DNA from: Atkinsonella hypoxylon
Lineage: Eukaryota; Ascomycota; Sordariomycetes; Hypocreales; Clavicipitaceae
Assembly (NCBI GenBank): GCA_000729835.1
Contig: JFHB01000376.1
Span: 1-14,040 of the forward strand
Direction: 5' to 3'
Length of the DNA: 14,040 nucleotides
The position numbers and the translations under genes were made by a program. This document shows, piece after piece, positions 10,201 to 14,040 of the stretch (position 1 is its first letter; every line of letters begins with the position of its first letter). Under the pieces are notes generated by a model that saw only the letters and a list, made by a program, of their open reading frames with translations, searched no databases and was not told where the DNA came from.

Positions 10201-12178
10201 CACTGTGTTCCAAGGAATAGAATATAACGTATCATCATTCACAATAAGTGATGGTGTATTCGGTACATGTTTCTTCTTCGGTACAGGGTTCCACGGATTC
10301 CACGTTATCGTAGGAACAATATTCTTAGCTGTAGGATTATGAAGAATATTAGCATACCACTTAACAGATCATCACCATCTCGGATGTCCAAAAATTTTTC
10401 TTTATTTATTTAACATTTTGTTGAAAAGTATATATCTTAAGTTAAATTGTTTTGCCTTTCGCCTACTGCAGGTTTTTAAGTTTGCACTTTGTGCAGCGAC
10501 TTCCTATAGGCCTAGTGTATTAAAAAATAATTTATCGCATTGTCCTATATTAGTATATACTATTAATCCGTTTAAAGGTAGTCTTAATTATCTAAAGTAT
10601 TATAGTCTAGGTTTAATATTCAATACGGGGCGCTGAGGGTGCTACGTAAATGGTCGAGTTAGAAGTTATTCTAGTAGTGCTGCTGTAGCAGCAGCTGCTG
10701 AATTAAAACTAGATCCAAATTTTGTTACTGGTTTAACCGAAGCTGAGGGTAGTTTTTCTATTGTTAAAAATCGGGATGTTAGAGCAAAATATGGAATGAC
10801 CGTTTCGTTAAGATTTAAAATTACAATGTTAGTTAATGAGACAGTATTACTTAAAAAAGTTCAGGCTTTTTTTGGGGTAGGTTCTATATATATTGATGAA
10901 AAATATGGTACTATTGATTACCTTGTTCGAGATAAAATAAGTCTCATAGTGATTAAAAATCATTTTATCAGATATCCTTTAAGAGGATCCAAGTTTTTAG
11001 ATTTTGAAGATTTTAAGCAAGCTTTAGAACTAATGGAACAAAACTTACATCGTAGTGAGGAAGGATTAAATTTGTTAATTAGCCTTTATGAAAATATGAA
11101 TTCTTTACGTAAGGATTTCAGTAAAATGCCGCCTGTTTATACTAAGAAAGATAGTTTAGAGTTTATACCTATGAATGGTAATTATATTAACGGATTTATA
11201 GCAGGAGATGGTTGTTTATTTTTAAAAACCAAATCTAATTTTGGGTCTATGGGTATACAAATTTCTCAGCACACTATTAATAGAAATATTCTGAAAGAAA
11301 TCGTAGATTTTTTTAAATTGGATTTAAATGTTTATAATCACAATAAAGATAAAAAATCAGTCCAAATTACTATAGGAGGAAAAAAAAATTGAAAAATACT
11401 CTCTAATCACTTTTCTATTTATTCACTACACGGATCAAAAACCTTACGTTTAACAAAAATGACCGCAATAGCTAAAATTATAGAAAGCGGAGAACATTTA
11501 AAGAGAGTTGGTAAAGTTGCATCTTGAAAACCTGAATACAAGGAAAGAATACTTAAGATTTGAAATGAAGATTACGAGGTGTAATTAGATATTTTTATAT
11601 AATATGATGTAATATGGCGAGAATCTTTTGCTTTACTCTTAGCACCTACATTATTATACGGTTATAGTATATAGTGTTACTTAGTTATACATTTCACTAT
11701 GTTATTAAATAAAGAAAAAATCATGTCCTTTTTATAACTTATAAGTTATAAAAAAAAAAGAGGAAGAATTTCAGGAAAACTATTCAATCTTATATGTCAA
11801 GATTAAGGAGTATTAATCATCTTCCATAAAATAGTAACTTGAAGCGAAGCTTATAATTAGGGTTAAGATTATCCAACTTTAGTTATAAGAACGTTCAACG
11901 ACTAGAAGTAATTAATTTATACTTCACAGAACCCTCCTTTGAACTGAACTGAAAGATTATAAAAGGTTATTTATAAAAAGGTCATTTAGACCTAGGTAAA
12001 GTCATCTGAAGACATAGTCTGAACCACATCGCAAGATGTGGATAAAAAGGACTTAAGACTAGTTAGTCTTAAGTATAATTTTATGTAACAAATTGATGAA
12101 GGTGGTATATTATACTGACATTTTGTTGATGTTGTATGATTATTCTTATATGTTTCAATGTACTACTGAGGATCTTAA
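1084..12178 (+). CDS. cox3: Cytochrome c oxidase subunit 3, split by seven introns (5' end outside window)
   Basis: Cox3 is a core membrane subunit of respiratory complex IV in the mitochondrial inner membrane. The join 1084-1217, 3642-3657, 4777-4890, 6252-6309, 8846-8856, 10061-10385 and 12096-12178 gives 246 residues plus TAA in one frame (741 nt, UGA = Trp). Family landmarks appear in order: LYTSISLFTLTVNAALSMH, WFRDIISEGTYLGNHT, VQKGLNLG, IFWAFFHSALTPTVELGAQ, WPPMGIEPVNPFELPLLNT, LLSSGATITWAHHSLIKGE, FTISDGVFGT, GFHGFHV, HHHLGYEGGILYWHFVDVV, and a C-terminus ending YYWGS. About seven membrane helices are expected, and hydrophobic runs fit this. Roughly 22 N-terminal residues (family form ending ...SPSPWP) are missing because exon 1 lies upstream. 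An ATG at 1081-1083 is in frame but belongs to the intron end. The gene is intact; expression needs seven splicing events. Confidence 0.97.
1525..3516 (+). CDS. Group II intron reverse transcriptase / maturase / HNH endonuclease (intron B)
   Basis: Intron-encoded protein that would bind its intron RNA, promote splicing, and copy the intron into new DNA sites. In-frame UGA Trp codons (2182, 2626, 2797, 2938) make it look broken under the standard code; under code 4 it is continuous to TAG 3514-3516. In order: SKPGNMT leader; RT motif PKANGGKRSLSIAPPRDKIV; catalytic block EGDISKCFDSIDH; GTPQGSIVSPILSNIFLHQL; block 5 reading RYANDWLIG; a maturase (X) region with LYNSVAKGYLNYY; and a C-terminal HNH zinc module CQSCG, EMHHIRMMKDL, IPLCKKCH. 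Block 5 is YAND, not the usual YADD, so RT activity is uncertain. The frame is also open upstream through the whole intron 5' region to the exon, so it may be made as a Cox3 fusion. The true N-terminus is unknown; 1525 is a TTG, and the first ATG in this stretch is 1558. Confidence 0.92.
3546..3579 (+). ncRNA. Group II intron domain V (intron B)
   Basis: A 34-nt hairpin starting GAGCCGTATG and ending GTACGGTTC, the hallmark catalytic domain V of group II introns. It is identical base for base to 8779-8812 in intron E. It lies 62 nt before the 3' splice site, leaving room for domain VI. Confidence 0.95.
3642..3657 (+). CDS. cox3: cox3 micro-exon of 16 nt
   Basis: Supplies the last base of the split Asp codon, then Ile-Ile-Ser-Glu-Gly, completing WFRDIISEG. 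Starting at 3642 makes intron B end in AT, the expected AY of group II introns, and restores the Cox3 frame (134 + 16 = 150 nt). Ending at GGT gives the U before intron C. It lies between a group II and a group I intron, and is too short for an ORF finder to report. Confidence 0.9.
3658..4542 (+). CDS. LAGLIDADG homing endonuclease, intron C, in frame with cox3; C-terminus cut short
   Basis: The frame continues from Cox3 codon GGT at 3655 with no stop; the first ATG is at 3688. Motif 1 is LGNYLAGLLEGDGHIS and motif 2, after a UGA Trp codon at 4153-4155, is WLTGFTEADGHFG; both keep the catalytic Asp. Between them is NPRIVFTSHKDNLGMYTFL, usual for this subfamily. It ends KKHLTDEG before TAG 4540-4542. 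The stop lies at the start of a GC-rich patch (4540-4552). The codons after the patch read KIRALINK in another frame (4553-4579), the sort of ending expected after HLTDEG. The last few residues therefore seem to have been lost by insertion. Activity may survive, since both catalytic motifs are intact. Confidence 0.87.
4540..4552 (+). repeat. GC-rich mini-element disrupting the intron C ORF
   Basis: About 13 bases, starting TAGCTTGCGCAC, stand out from AT-rich surroundings. They bring the TAG stop of the intron C endonuclease and shift the frame by one. The core GCTTGCGC (4542-4549) recurs at 13835-13842 and 13859-13866. The end GCGCACAAAA resembles CGCACACAAAA in the remnant at 13383-13393. 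Confidence 0.6.
4777..4890 (+). CDS. cox3: cox3 exon, 114 nt
   Basis: Encodes TYLGNHTLAVQKGLNLG through AIFWAFFH (38 whole codons), a conserved helix of Cox3. Intron C ends in G at 4776, directly before the Thr codon. The exon ends CAT; its last five bases (4886-4890) pair with 4902-4906 of intron D with the expected U-G wobble at the splice site, forming P1. Confidence 0.94.
4891..6210 (+). CDS. LAGLIDADG homing endonuclease, intron D, in frame with cox3
   Basis: Open from the Cox3 His codon at 4888 through the intron core to TAG 6208-6210, with UGA Trp at 5818-5820. The first part, to about residue 60, is translated intron core. Then comes YVKEQRVDGSS, shared with the intron A protein, then a variable linker. 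Motif 1 is YVTGFADGEGCFYIG (about 5341-5385) and motif 2 is WLAGFTDAEGCFFIA (about 5818-5862); both keep the catalytic Glu. HLTLEG and HLTREG blocks follow each motif, and the end is RMNKNRV, as in intron A (MNRGRT). The domain order and end suggest A and D are diverged relatives. It probably matures by removal of the Cox3 and core-encoded part (inference). Confidence 0.9.
4891..6251 (+). mobile_element. Group I intron D of cox3 with LAGLIDADG ORF
   Basis: A 1361-nt intron. P1: exon 4886-4890 with 4902-4906, U4890-G4902 at the splice site. P10: 4896-4901 with the first six bases of the next exon (6252-6257). The core appears to be at the 5' end, where the segments CTACGGGGACACC (about 4919-4931) and GAGGGTATAGTAATATC (about 4988-5004) look like conserved pieces of the class with a 5' core. 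Only 41 nt remain after the ORF stop, so the core cannot be 3' of it. Same class as intron A (shared segment 5075-5096 vs 1-22). Confidence 0.88.
6252..6309 (+). CDS. cox3: cox3 exon, 58 nt
   Basis: Encodes SALTPTVELGAQWPPMGIE plus the first base (C) of a Pro codon, which continues directly from FFH of the previous exon. It follows the terminal G of intron D (6251). It ends at the GTGCG start of group II intron E (6310). Its first six bases can form P10 with 4896-4901 in intron D. Confidence 0.94.
6669..8714 (+). CDS. Group II intron reverse transcriptase / maturase / HNH endonuclease (intron E)
   Basis: Same role as the intron B protein: splicing help and retrohoming. UGA Trp codons (7098, 7362, 7932, 8244, 8667) split it under the standard code. 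In code 4 it is open from the cox3 exon at 6309 (codon CGT) all the way to TAG 8712-8714; 6669 is a GTG with no special start signal. In order: SKPGNMT leader; IEIPKANGKLRPLGIGTPRE; QGDISKCFDKIPH with the first catalytic Asp; GTPQGGVLSPLLANIVLHQL; VRYADDFVVL with the canonical YADD; maturase region with FYNAKIRGLLNFYKF; HNH module CTVCG, EMHHIRSVKDI, VPLCSYHH. The last pair reads C-x-x-H where the intron B copy has C-x-x-C. The catalytic RT residues are present, so this copy could be active. Confidence 0.93.
8779..8812 (+). ncRNA. Group II intron domain V (intron E)
   Basis: A 34-nt hairpin starting GAGCCGTATG and ending GTACGGTTC, identical to 3546-3579. The following stem with bulged A8839 is the candidate domain VI and lariat branch point. 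Confidence 0.95.
8846..8856 (+). CDS. cox3: cox3 micro-exon of 11 nt
   Basis: Completes the split Pro codon and adds Val-Asn-Pro, giving GIEPVNP before FELPLLNT. Intron E ends in AC at 8845, the AY expected of group II. The final CCT (8854-8856) pairs with 8878-8880 of intron F, with U8856-G8878 as the conserved wobble. 58 + 11 nt make 23 whole codons. It is the second micro-exon between a group II and a group I intron in this gene. Confidence 0.9.
9310..10053 (+). CDS. LAGLIDADG homing endonuclease, intron F
   Basis: Second LAGLIDADG subfamily. Motif 1 is GILYGLILGDLFISR (about 9472-9516) and motif 2 is LAYWTMDDGDN (about 9820-9852), each with its catalytic Asp. Other family features are FTTRQL, ELHKLFY, NIGSLLTEKSLAYW and RPHFHNSMLYKI at the end (TAA 10051-10053). 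The frame opens after TAG 9295-9297; no ATG precedes motif 1, so the start is unclear and GTG 9310 is only a placeholder. Unlike B, C, D, E and G it is not fused to cox3: the exon frame hits TAA at 8866. A GC-rich palindromic insert (9633-9676) lies in frame between the motifs and adds about 15 residues, Arg- and Pro-rich, that look foreign to the protein. Confidence 0.87.
9633..9676 (+). repeat. GC-rich palindromic mini-element inside the intron F ORF
   Basis: A GC-rich island in AT-rich coding sequence. It holds a perfect stem CTAGC-GCCTGT-GCTAG (9649-9664) flanked by an imperfect outer pair (CCTTTCG about 9635 with CGAAGGG about 9667). TGCCTTTCGCC is shared with 10453-10463 in intron G. 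The reading frame is kept. Confidence 0.65.
10061..10385 (+). CDS. cox3: cox3 exon, 325 nt (largest)
   Basis: Encodes FELPLLNTVILLSSGAT through AYHLTDHHHLG plus the first base (T) of a Tyr codon, covering the central helices and the conserved FTISDGVFGT and GFHGFHV segments. Intron F ends in G at 10060. The first bases TTTGAA complement 8872-8877 in intron F (P10). The downstream edge after T10385 is set by the family sequence HLGYEGG and the ending G of intron G. Confidence 0.95.
10386..11584 (+). CDS. LAGLIDADG homing endonuclease, intron G, in frame with cox3
   Basis: Open from Cox3 exon codon GGA (10382) across the splice site to TAA 11582-11584, with UGA Trp codons at 10634, 11390 and others. 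The first 110 or so residues have no family match I recognise: a Cys/Phe-rich stretch partly encoded by a GC-rich insert, then YSSSAAVAAAAELKL. Motif 1 is FVTGLTEAEGSFS (about 10718-10756) and motif 2 INGFIAGDGCLF (about 11187-11222), with catalytic Glu and Asp. Between them are FGVGSIY and HFIRYPLRGSK, usual for the family. The end is WKPEYKERILKIWNEDYEV. It looks intact; where the mature enzyme starts is unknown. Confidence 0.86.
10451..10516 (+). repeat. GC-rich mini-element in the N-terminal part of the intron G ORF
   Basis: GC-rich patch containing TGCCTTTCGCC (shared with the intron F element), a stem TGCAC-TTT-GTGCA at 10483-10495 and TAGGCCTA near its end (palindrome). It is translated in frame in an otherwise unconserved leader. 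Confidence 0.5.
11729..11754. repeat. 26-bp perfect palindrome in intron G
   Basis: Perfect self-complement centred between 11741 and 11742 (arms reading TTTTTATAACTTA from the left), followed by a run of A. It can form a loop-free cruciform or, with slight opening, a hairpin between the ORF and the group I core. Confidence 0.8.
12096..12178 (+). CDS. cox3: cox3 final exon
   Basis: Completes the Tyr codon and encodes EGGILYWHFVDVVWLFLYV and the YYWGS C-terminus, ending at TAA 12176-12178. Several Trp residues are UGA codons. It follows the terminal G of intron G at 12095. trnG begins 31 nt after the stop. Confidence 0.96.
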
Positions 12179-12209
12179 TATTAAATTAATTAGAGAAAAA
12201 TTTCTCTAA

Positions 12210-12280
12210 GTGGGTATAGGTTAATGGTAGACTTTCTGATTTCCACTCAGCGTGTGTCAGTTCAAATCTGACTATCCATA
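12210..12280 (+). tRNA. trnG: tRNA-Gly (UCC)
   Basis: 71-nt cloverleaf. Acceptor GTGGGTA with TATCCAT (two G-U pairs), discriminator A12280; D arm GGTTAATGGTAG; anticodon stem CTGA/TCAG with loop TTTCCAC, anticodon TCC at 12242-12244; T arm GTCAG-TTCAAAT-CTGAC. The closing pair of the anticodon stem is weak. It sits between cox3 and nad6, where trnG commonly lies in filamentous ascomycete mitochondria. Confidence 0.93.
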
Positions 12281-12326
12281 AATTTGCTGTGTATGTAGCT
12301 ATATAAATTAATCTCGATTTTCTATG

Positions 12327-12347
12327 TCTAAGTTATGGTAACTTAGA
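12327..12347 (+). other. Stem-loop between trnG and nad6
   Basis: Perfect 9-bp stem (TCTAAGTTA with TAACTTAGA) and TGG loop, 37 nt before the nad6 ATG. Possible RNA processing or leader structure; function is unknown. Confidence 0.55.
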
Positions 12348-12383
12348 TCTTTCCTAGTATTAGGTAATCTAATAAAAATAAAT

Positions 12384-13061
12384 ATGAATCAATTGTTTTC
12401 TGTTCAGGAAATTTATACAAACGGATATACAGTGGAGTTTTTAGATATATTAAGTGTAATAGCATTATTATTTAGTATAGCAGTTATAATAAATAAAAAT
12501 CCTATAGCTTCTTTATTATCTTTAATTGGTTTATTTGGATCAATATCTGTATATTTAATTCTATCAGGATTAACATTTATAGGTTTTTCATACTTAATAG
12601 TGTATATTGGGGCAGTATCTATTTTATTCTTGTTCATATTAATGTTAATAAACATAAGAACAAGTGAATTACAAAGTAATAATGTAAATAGTATACCATT
12701 AGCTTTATTTATAACAATATTATTTAATTATGCATTATTCCAATTATTACCTTACTATATAGCTATATTAAATAGTTATAATAGTAATTTGAGTAATATA
12801 TTATACTATTTACCTATAAGTAAATATAATGATATAATAATGAATACAAGTAAAAATCTAGATATAAATACACACAATGTTATGTTTGTTACAAGTAATA
12901 GTTGAGATGGTACTATTACAGAAACAAGCCATATATCCACAATAGGTAATATTTTATATACATCTTACAGTATGTGATTATTCCTTGTAAGTCTAATTTT
13001 ATTAGTAGTAATGGTTGGAGCTATTATTATAACAATAAAACAAGATATTGTTAAACAATAA
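12384..13061 (+). CDS. nad6: NADH dehydrogenase subunit 6 (complex I)
   Basis: A membrane subunit of complex I, in the inner-membrane arm. 225 residues from ATG 12384 to TAA 13059-13061; UGA Trp at 12903-12905 (NSWDGT) and at 12976-12978 (SMWLF) makes it look truncated under the standard code. The N-terminus MNQLFSVQEIYTNGY and the conserved block LIVYIGAVSILFLFILMLI (about residues 71-90) identify Nad6. Hydrophobic helices lie at about 19-37, 42-60, 68-90 and 103-128, with a last one near 200-220; a loop rich in Asn and Ser separates the fourth and fifth. No introns. The start fits the family length, and no other in-frame ATG lies nearby upstream. Confidence 0.96.
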
Positions 13062-13089
13062 TAATTTAAAGTATAGTTGTACTTTAAAA

Positions 13090-13162
13090 GAGAAATTAGT
13101 TCAATTGGCAGAACGTTTATTTAATAAACTAAACATTAAAGGTTCAAATCTTTTATTTCTAA
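13090..13162 (+). tRNA. trnI: Isoleucine-like tRNA with AAU anticodon, possibly degenerate
   Basis: Fits canonical numbering exactly (73 nt with discriminator): D arm GTTC-AATTGGCA-GAAC, T arm AAAGG-TTCAAAT-CTTTT, acceptor GAGAAAT with ATTTCTA (first pair G-A mismatched). The anticodon loop TTAATAA gives AAT at 13123-13125, whereas fungal mitochondrial trnI normally has GAT. The stem TTTAT/ACTAA has two mismatches (29-41, 30-40). It is either a divergent trnI or a decaying copy. It lies 28 nt after nad6. Confidence 0.65.
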
Positions 13163-13201
13163 TCATGGTATAATACAAACTAAAGATTAAAGTCTTTTTA
13201 T

Positions 13202-13221
13202 AGCGCAACAGCGCAGCGCAA
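13202..13221 (+). repeat. GC-rich mini-element after trnI
   Basis: GCGCAAC and AGCGC units repeated within 20 bases (13203-13221), much richer in GC than either flank. Same style as the elements at 4540, 13369 and 13831, but sharing only short pieces with them. Confidence 0.5.
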
Positions 13222-13233
13222 CTAAAAATGTAA

Positions 13234-13564
13234 AATAACAAATCAAAAAATTCACAATTAGGTTATTATTTAGCTAATTTAAAAGAGGGTAATATTTTAA
13301 CTCCTAATATGCTAGGATTAACTCGAGAATATAATCCGCAAATTCTATTTACTTTTATGTAGCCAAAAGCTGCTTCGCGCTTCGCACACAAAAGAAAACT
13401 CTATGGTATTTGTAGTTCAAGCTAATTCTAAACATTATTTAGTTAAAGATTACTTTACAAAATTTCCACTTATGAATACTAAGTATCTAGAAGGTTTGAA
13501 ATATTTAGGTAAACGTTTGACAAATTATTCAAGTTCAGTATATAAAAAATTCTATGAACAATAA
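13234..13564 (+). pseudogene. Broken free-standing LAGLIDADG endonuclease remnant
   Basis: The first part (13234-13362) reads QLGYYLANLKEGNI and YNPQILFTFM, then TAG 13360-13362. It resembles LGNYLAGLLEGDGHIS and NPRIVFTS of intron C, but the motif has lost its acidic residue (KEGN) and the following residues. The second part (about 13403-13564, another frame) reads HYLVKDYFTKFPLMNTKYLE and LKYLGKRL, typical of the C-terminal half of such enzymes, ending TAA 13562-13564. Most of the middle and the second motif are missing. A GC-rich element at 13369-13390 sits at the break. Not functional as an enzyme. Confidence 0.72.
13369..13390 (+). repeat. GC-rich mini-element at the break of the remnant endonuclease
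   Basis: GCTGCTTCGCGCTTCGCACA, just after TAG 13360-13362. Compare GCTGCTTGCGCTTC at 13832-13845 and GCTTGCGCACAAAA in intron C. The frame of the remnant differs on its two sides. Confidence 0.6.
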
Positions 13565-13604
13565 GAGAACTTAGAGAATAATTAAAAAAGTTTTACTTAA
13601 AAAA

Positions 13605-13676
13605 GGGAGATTAACTCAAAGGTAGAGTGACTGTTTTACACGCAGTAAGTTAAGAGTTCAAATCTCTTATCTCCTA
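13605..13676 (+). tRNA. trnV: tRNA-Val (UAC)
   Basis: 72-nt cloverleaf: acceptor GGGAGAT/ATCTCCT (one G-U pair), D arm ACTC-AAAGGTA-GAGT, anticodon stem ACTGT/GCAGT with loop TTTACAC and anticodon TAC at 13637-13639, T arm AAGAG-TTCAAAT-CTCTT, discriminator A13676. All stems pair well. It lies downstream of nad6, as often in ascomycete mitogenomes. Confidence 0.95.
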
Positions 13677-13716
13677 AATTCTAATTTTTTTATTATAAGC
13701 TTATAAATTAGAATTT
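13676..13716 (+). other. Long stem-loop right after trnV
   Basis: Perfect 12-bp inverted repeat, AAATTCTAATTT (13676-13687) with AAATTAGAATTT (13705-13716), with an AT-rich loop containing the palindrome ATAAGCTTAT. It begins on the tRNA discriminator base. Possible processing or end signal; function is not shown. Confidence 0.6.
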
Positions 13717-14040
13717 AAAGGTTTAAGCCAGCTTCACCCTAAAAGAAACCACCGAGTAGTTAGACTTAAATTTTACTCTACTGACAATAAATATTGTCCA
13801 TGTACAAACATGTAAATGGTGAAAAGGTGTCGCTGCTTGCGCTTCTTAGTTTTTACGAGCTTGCGCCGAAACTAAGAAGTAAAAACAGGAAAATATATAT
13901 TTATTTATCTAGAGTATTTATATAAAATTTTTATCTTTTATAGAAATTACTTAAACCACCTTATTTTCTTTAGATATAGTTTTTATCTAGTATACTATAT
14001 CTTTTGTGTTTAAACTAGTATTGTATCTTTAATTTTTTTT
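13717..14040. other. Non-coding spacer with hairpins and GC-rich element
   Basis: No ORF, tRNA or recognisable rRNA start seen. It holds a small stem (GACAAT-AAAT-ATTGTC, 13783-13798) and a larger inverted repeat CTTCTTAGTTT (13842-13852) with AAACTAAGAAG (13869-13879), the loop and left flank of which carry GCTTGCGC twice (13835-13842, 13859-13866). The rest (13887-14040) is AT-rich sequence without visible features. By comparison with ascomycete gene order, more tRNAs and rnl might follow beyond the window. Confidence 0.6.

Larger units (their letters stand above)
10386..12095 (+). mobile_element. Group I intron G of cox3 with LAGLIDADG ORF
   Basis: A 1710-nt intron ending in G12095. The core follows the ORF: R-like GTTCAACGACTAGAAG at about 11893-11908 and S-like GACATAGTCTGAAC at about 12011-12024, a form typical of group IB introns. 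After S come two stem-loops (CCACATC-GCAA-GATGTGG at about 12025-12042, and a CTTAAGACT/AGTCTTAAG pair at about 12052-12073), placed as P9-type extensions. Region 11585-11890 has a 26-bp perfect palindrome (11729-11754) and no confident gene. The IGS was not resolved. Confidence 0.88.

Noticed and set aside
10418..10636. Separate small gene in the 5' part of intron G
   Set aside because: It is in frame with both the upstream exon and the downstream endonuclease, and its apparent stop is a UGA Trp codon, so it is the leader of that ORF.
12413..12655. Minus-strand ORF opposite nad6
   Set aside because: Antisense shadow of nad6.
2182..12905. UGA codons in the RT, endonuclease, cox3 and nad6 frames as nonsense mutations
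   Set aside because: They fall at conserved Trp positions (for example the cox3 FWAFFH and nad6 SMWLF segments), so this is mitochondrial code 4, not decay.
13717..13830. A further tRNA or the start of rnl after trnV
   Set aside because: No T-arm (GGTTCAAATCC-like) or cloverleaf could be built, and I could not recognise rnl 5' sequence.
1..14040. CRISPR array, bacterial operon signals or insertion sequences
   Set aside because: No regularly spaced repeats, no ribosome binding sites of note, and no transposase; the content is organellar.

Overview
The window is a stretch of a fungal mitochondrial genome, all of it read on the + strand. It is strongly AT-rich, UGA is used as tryptophan throughout (for example in cox3, nad6 and every intron ORF), and it holds respiratory-chain genes full of group I and group II introns. 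The order cox3 - trnG - nad6 - tRNAs, with no other protein gene between, resembles filamentous ascomycetes (Pezizomycotina; Sordariomycete/Leotiomycete-like). That placement is an inference and no species is claimed.

About 87% of the window (1-12178) is one split gene, cox3 (cytochrome c oxidase subunit 3). Only 741 coding bases lie here, in seven exons: 1084-1217, 3642-3657, 4777-4890, 6252-6309, 8846-8856, 10061-10385 and 12096-12178. They join into one Cox3 frame ending at TAA 12176-12178. About 22 N-terminal codons lie upstream of the window.

Seven introns (called A-G here) interrupt it. A (<1-1083), C (3658-4776), D (4891-6251), F (8857-10060) and G (10386-12095) are group I introns, each with a LAGLIDADG homing-endonuclease ORF. 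B (1218-3641) and E (6310-8845) are group II introns encoding reverse transcriptase/maturase/HNH proteins, and their domain V sequences are identical. Twice a group II intron is followed by a micro-exon (16 nt and 11 nt) and then a group I intron. The ORFs of B, C, D, E and G are open in frame from the preceding cox3 exon, so they could be made as Cox3-fused preproteins. F is free-standing, and A runs in from outside the window.

Downstream come trnG(UCC) at 12210-12280, nad6 at 12384-13061, an isoleucine-like tRNA with an AAU anticodon and a weak anticodon stem at 13090-13162, a broken free-standing LAGLIDADG remnant at about 13234-13564, trnV(UAC) at 13605-13676, and a hairpin-rich spacer to the end.

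Short GC-rich elements sharing motifs such as GCTTGCGC are scattered through intron ORFs and spacers. At two sites they coincide with a TAG stop and a frame change in a LAGLIDADG ORF.

Exon junctions were set by Cox3 continuity plus intron rules: U before and G at the end of group I introns, GTGCG...AY for group II. For introns D and F they are also supported by P1 and P10 pairings I could read directly.
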